This document shows, piece after piece, positions 39,337 through 41,755 of a DNA stretch of 41,755 nucleotides. Made by a program: the position numbers and the translations under genes. The stretch's first letter is position 1, and the number at the start of each line of letters is the position of its first letter. The DNA lies in contig WQWL01000017.1 in NCBI GenBank assembly GCA_009785345.1, positions 1 to 41,755 of the forward strand. Direction: 5' to 3'. A model generated the notes under the pieces. The model did not search any database, was not told the DNA's origin, and saw nothing but the letters and a program-made list of their open reading frames with translations. This DNA comes from Oscillospiraceae bacterium (lineage in GTDB: Bacteria > Bacillota > Clostridia > Oscillospirales > Oscillospiraceae).

Positions 39337-39597
39337 TCACGATAAATGACCATCCTTTTTGTTGCGATATTCCTCAAATTCTCGCACATCAACTCTATCT
39401 ACAAGACTCTCTCCCTGCTTGTCAATATCACTCTTCACTTCCATAAGACGATCGAAGTGCGCCTCTTTTGATATATCGGTTAAAGTACTACGAAAAATAG
39501 AGTTTACAATCTCATCATTATTTTTAGTTTCAACTTTGCGTGTCTGAACGACAACACCTGATGCCGTAGCCTTTTGCCCTTGTATTCTAATGCTCAT
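39337..39597 (-). CDS. Short YaaR/DUF327-like protein
   Basis: The 86 residues end in FDRLMEVKSDIDKQGESLVD, then VREFEEYRNKK. This resembles the N-terminal half of YaaR (DUF327) proteins, which are about 145 residues and continue with a second helical block. The second half is not present, so the protein may be truncated. AAGG stands eight bases before the ATG. YaaR function is unknown. It lies upstream of flgB in the same direction. Confidence 0.45.
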   Translation of the reverse strand: MSIRIQGQKATASGVVVQTRKVETKNNDEIVNSIFRSTLTDISKEAHFDRLMEVKSDIDKQGESLVDRVDVREFEEYRNKKDGHLS

Positions 39598-39654
39598 ATT
39601 AATAACCTTGCCTTTCGTCAATCTTTTGGCACAAATGCTTATATATTTATCTTC

Positions 39655-39697
39655 GTAATTTACATTGCATTTCTTTATGTGAGTTTGTAATTTACAT
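39655..39697. promoter_or_regulatory. Direct repeat GTAATTTACAT pair in divergent promoter region
   Basis: GTAATTTACAT occurs at 39655-39665 and 39687-39697, 32 bases apart, about three helical turns. The region lies between the minus-strand YaaR-like gene and the plus-strand hydrolase. A -10-like TATACT stands near 39721 on the plus strand. It may be a binding site for a dimeric regulator. Confidence 0.4.
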
Positions 39698-39769
39698 ACT
39701 CACACTATTACAACATGTGGTATACTGTGAATATATATTTATCACATATTTTATTGAGGAGATTATGAT

Positions 39770-40915
39770 ATGGATTTCACAAAAACGACCGACTTCTTAG
39801 AATCTTTAATAGATGTCGGGATTCCGGGTGCTGATTTAGCAATCTATGTCAAGGGTAAAGAAGTTTATCGCCATCAAACAGGCGTTGCAAACATTGACGT
39901 ACAAAAGCCCATTGACGTAAACACAATATATCCCATATGGTCAATGACAAAAATCGTCACATGTGTTGCCGCACTGCAGTTGTTTGAAAAAGGCATATTC
40001 TTACTTAACGACAACATATCCGACTACTTGCCTGAATTCAAAAGCATGAAAGTCCGACATGTGTTGGAAAATGGTGAAGTTCATACCGCACCAGCAGCTA
40101 ATCAAATAAAAATTGTAGACTTATTCACTATGTCTTCTGGAATGTCATATGAAGCCACAGAGAATATAAAAAAACTTCACGAAAAAACCGATGGAAACTA
40201 CACATTGCAAGAGTTCTCTGACGCAATTTCTAAAGATCCTCTATGTTTTGAGCCGGGAACACATTGGCATTATGGCTTTAGCCACGATATACTCGGTCGC
40301 TTAGTTGAGGTTCTCTCTGGCAAAACATTGGGTGAATATTTCTACGAAAATATTTTTGCGCCTCTTGGCATGGAAGATACATTTTTCCGCATACCGGACG
40401 ACAAGTCAGAACACATGGTATCCTGCTATACATTTGATGAAAGTAAAAAAACGCATAATCTCACAGAATCACTCCCTATAAGGCATGACCTTGATTACAA
40501 GTTCGAAAGTCCGGGCGGTGGTCTACTTTCTACTGTTGATAATTATGCCAAATTTGCCAATGCACTTTGTTTAGAACTTTCAAGTTGTTGCGCAAATATG
40601 CATAAAATTCTTAGTAGAGCAACACTAGAATTAATGCGAACAAATCACCTTGATGATGTTCGATTTAAAGAATACAACAATTGGTCCCACACTCCGGGCT
40701 ATGGCTATGGTCTTGGTGTGCGCACTTTGGTTGATAAACCTGTCGGGGGAAGTAATAGTTACATCGGTGAATTTGGTTGGGCTGGAATGATGGGAACCTA
40801 TGTTCTAATGGATCCGGAAATTGAACTAACATATGTATACGCGCAACAATTATTCCCAAGCAAAGAAGATTATGTCGCTCCGCGATTACGCAATGTTGTA
40901 TACGGATGTTTATAG
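39770..40915 (+). CDS. Serine hydrolase of the beta-lactamase (class C/EstB) family
   Basis: The 381-residue protein has the penicillin-binding fold. The catalytic SxxK motif is S58-M-T-K61 in IWSMTKIVT. The second motif is a tyrosine in HWHYGFSHDILG (Y-x-N position), and the third is replaced by FGWAGMMG near residue 345. Members include esterases, D-aminopeptidases and true lactamases, and this sequence favours an esterase or peptidase over AmpC. No signal peptide is visible, so it is probably cytoplasmic. GAGGAG stands before the ATG. Confidence 0.88.
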   Translation: MDFTKTTDFLESLIDVGIPGADLAIYVKGKEVYRHQTGVANIDVQKPIDVNTIYPIWSMTKIVTCVAALQLFEKGIFLLNDNISDYLPEFKSMKVRHVLENGEVHTAPAANQIKIVDLFTMSSGMSYEATENIKKLHEKTDGNYTLQEFSDAISKDPLCFEPGTHWHYGFSHDILGRLVEVLSGKTLGEYFYENIFAPLGMEDTFFRIPDDKSEHMVSCYTFDESKKTHNLTESLPIRHDLDYKFESPGGGLLSTVDNYAKFANALCLELSSCCANMHKILSRATLELMRTNHLDDVRFKEYNNWSHTPGYGYGLGVRTLVDKPVGGSNSYIGEFGWAGMMGTYVLMDPEIELTYVYAQQLFPSKEDYVAPRLRNVVYGCL

Positions 40916-40941
40916 AATTATAATTATGGAGGAAACTTATT

Positions 40942-41505
40942 TTGCAAGCTAGACAGTTAATTGATTTTATCGGAATTATAGGAAAACTAAAGCACAATAC
41001 ACGCCATGTCTGGAGCGCAGAAGGCAGAAAAGAGAGTGTTGCAGAGCATAGCTGGTTATTATCCGTAATGGCACTACTCATTTTCGATGAATTTCCTGAT
41101 GTTGATATGTATAAGGTTATAAAAATGTGCCTCATTCATGATTTTGGAGAAGCCATAACAGGGGATATTCCCTCATTTTACAAAACAAAAGAAGATTCAG
41201 AAAAGGAAGATGAGGCCGTCGATGGTTTGCTTGAACTTTTGCCTGATAGCTTGGCTGCAGAATTCTCAGATTTGTTTGCAGAGATGGCAGAAAAAAAGAC
41301 AACGGAAGCAAAACTATTCAAAGCACTCGACAGAATGGAAGCCTGTATTTCTCATAACGAATCACCACTCGATACATGGCTTGAGCTTGAGTATAAGGAA
41401 AACCTGGTATATGGTGTTGAAGACGCTGCTCATAATAAGTACTTGACCGAACTTCGAGAAGAAATAAGAAAGGACACTGAGCGCAAAATTGCTAAAGGTG
41501 TGTAA
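40942..41505 (+). CDS. HD-domain phosphohydrolase (YfbR/HDDC2-like)
   Basis: The 187 residues carry the HD metal motif: H22 in RHVW, H36 in AEHSW, the H66-D67 pair in CLIHDFGEAITGDI and a later aspartate in KALDRMEA. Proteins of this type are 5'-deoxynucleotidases or related phosphohydrolases. The start codon is TTG, supported by GGAGG nine bases before it. It follows the serine hydrolase by 26 bases, so the two may be co-transcribed, though no shared function is clear. Confidence 0.88.
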   Translation: MQARQLIDFIGIIGKLKHNTRHVWSAEGRKESVAEHSWLLSVMALLIFDEFPDVDMYKVIKMCLIHDFGEAITGDIPSFYKTKEDSEKEDEAVDGLLELLPDSLAAEFSDLFAEMAEKKTTEAKLFKALDRMEACISHNESPLDTWLELEYKENLVYGVEDAAHNKYLTELREEIRKDTERKIAKGV

Positions 41506-41624
41506 ACCACCAGTTGCACAAAACACAATAATCCCATTGCCTTATTGTATTCAAAATGATATAATCTAATGTGTAAATAGCGTGTAGAATTAACATGATT
41601 TTTGAGAAAGGGATGGATTTTATT

Positions 41625-41755
41625 ATGGAAGCCAGTCATAAGTTTTTTAAGTGTGATCTTTGCGGTAACTTTACAGGGTTGATTCATAGTTCAGGTGCAC
41701 GTATGGTGTGTTGTGGTCAGGAAATGACCGAGCAGATTCCAAACACAGTCGAAGC
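41625..41755 (+). CDS. dfx: Desulfoferrodoxin (superoxide reductase), partial at window end
   Basis: The first 43 residues read as a desulforedoxin domain: HKFFKCDLCGNFTGLIHSSG followed by MVCCGQEMTEQIPNTVEA. The four cysteines (CxxC and CC) are the rubredoxin-type iron ligands, and the C-terminal superoxide-reducing domain would lie beyond the window. Such proteins protect anaerobes from superoxide. An earlier in-frame ATG at 41613 abuts the AAAGGG site, so 41625 is preferred. Confidence 0.9.
   Translation, partial: MEASHKFFKCDLCGNFTGLIHSSGARMVCCGQEMTEQIPNTVE

Overview
The window comes from a low-GC, AT-rich Gram-positive bacterium, most likely a member of the Clostridia. The evidence is the flagellar order flhB-flhA-flhF-flhG-sigD-swrB and flgM-flgN-fliW-csrA, the DegV/FakA-type proteins, the short NadA beside NifS/NifU, and a desulfoferrodoxin. 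Nearly all genes lie on the minus strand. Exceptions are a cupin gene and a lacZ remnant at the left, one acetyltransferase in the middle, and three genes at the right end. No tRNA, rRNA, phage, transposase or CRISPR was seen.

Left part (1-7.2 kb): a cupin protein, a fragment of beta-galactosidase, a sulfur/NAD block (nadA, serine acetyltransferase, NifU scaffold, cysteine desulfurase), aldose 1-epimerase, a prolipoprotein diacylglyceryl transferase relative and a DUF4190 protein.

Lipid block (7.2-19.1 kb): a dense, partly overlapping minus-strand array read from a sigma-A-type promoter near 19150. In order of transcription it encodes a DXD glycosyltransferase, a GPH/MelB-type transporter, a FakA-type fatty acid kinase, an AMP-ligase fused to an acyl carrier domain, a PlsC acyltransferase fused to an LRAT/NlpC-like domain, a DegV/FakB fatty acid binding protein, an alpha/beta hydrolase, an MGDG-synthase-like glycosyltransferase, a pentapeptide repeat protein and a membrane GT2. 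I infer a fatty-acid capture, activation and glycolipid assembly or remodelling pathway. I do not recognise it as a described system.

Flagellar block (20.9-39.6 kb): type III export genes (fliO, P, Q, R, flhB, flhA), flhF, flhG, sigma-28, a SwrB-like protein, flgM, flgN, fliW, csrA, fliH, fliI, fliJ, flgB and fliE. FliF and FliG are one continuous 761-residue protein that lacks the FliG N-terminal domain. flgC, flgK, flgL, fliM, fliN/Y and the hook genes are not in the window. A 107-bp MITE-like element sits between flgN and a 21-residue remnant of the FlgL C-terminus, which marks where flgK and flgL were lost. A related element lies in opposite orientation on the other side of fliW-csrA. Other junctions carry GTCATT...AATGAC palindromes, telomere-like TAGGG tracts directly after stop codons, and a 171-bp foldback between fliI and fliJ. 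The locus looks extensively rearranged by repeats. Whether the cell is still motile cannot be told from this window.

Right end (39.7-41.8 kb): a beta-lactamase-family serine hydrolase, an HD-domain phosphohydrolase and the first 43 codons of a desulfoferrodoxin.
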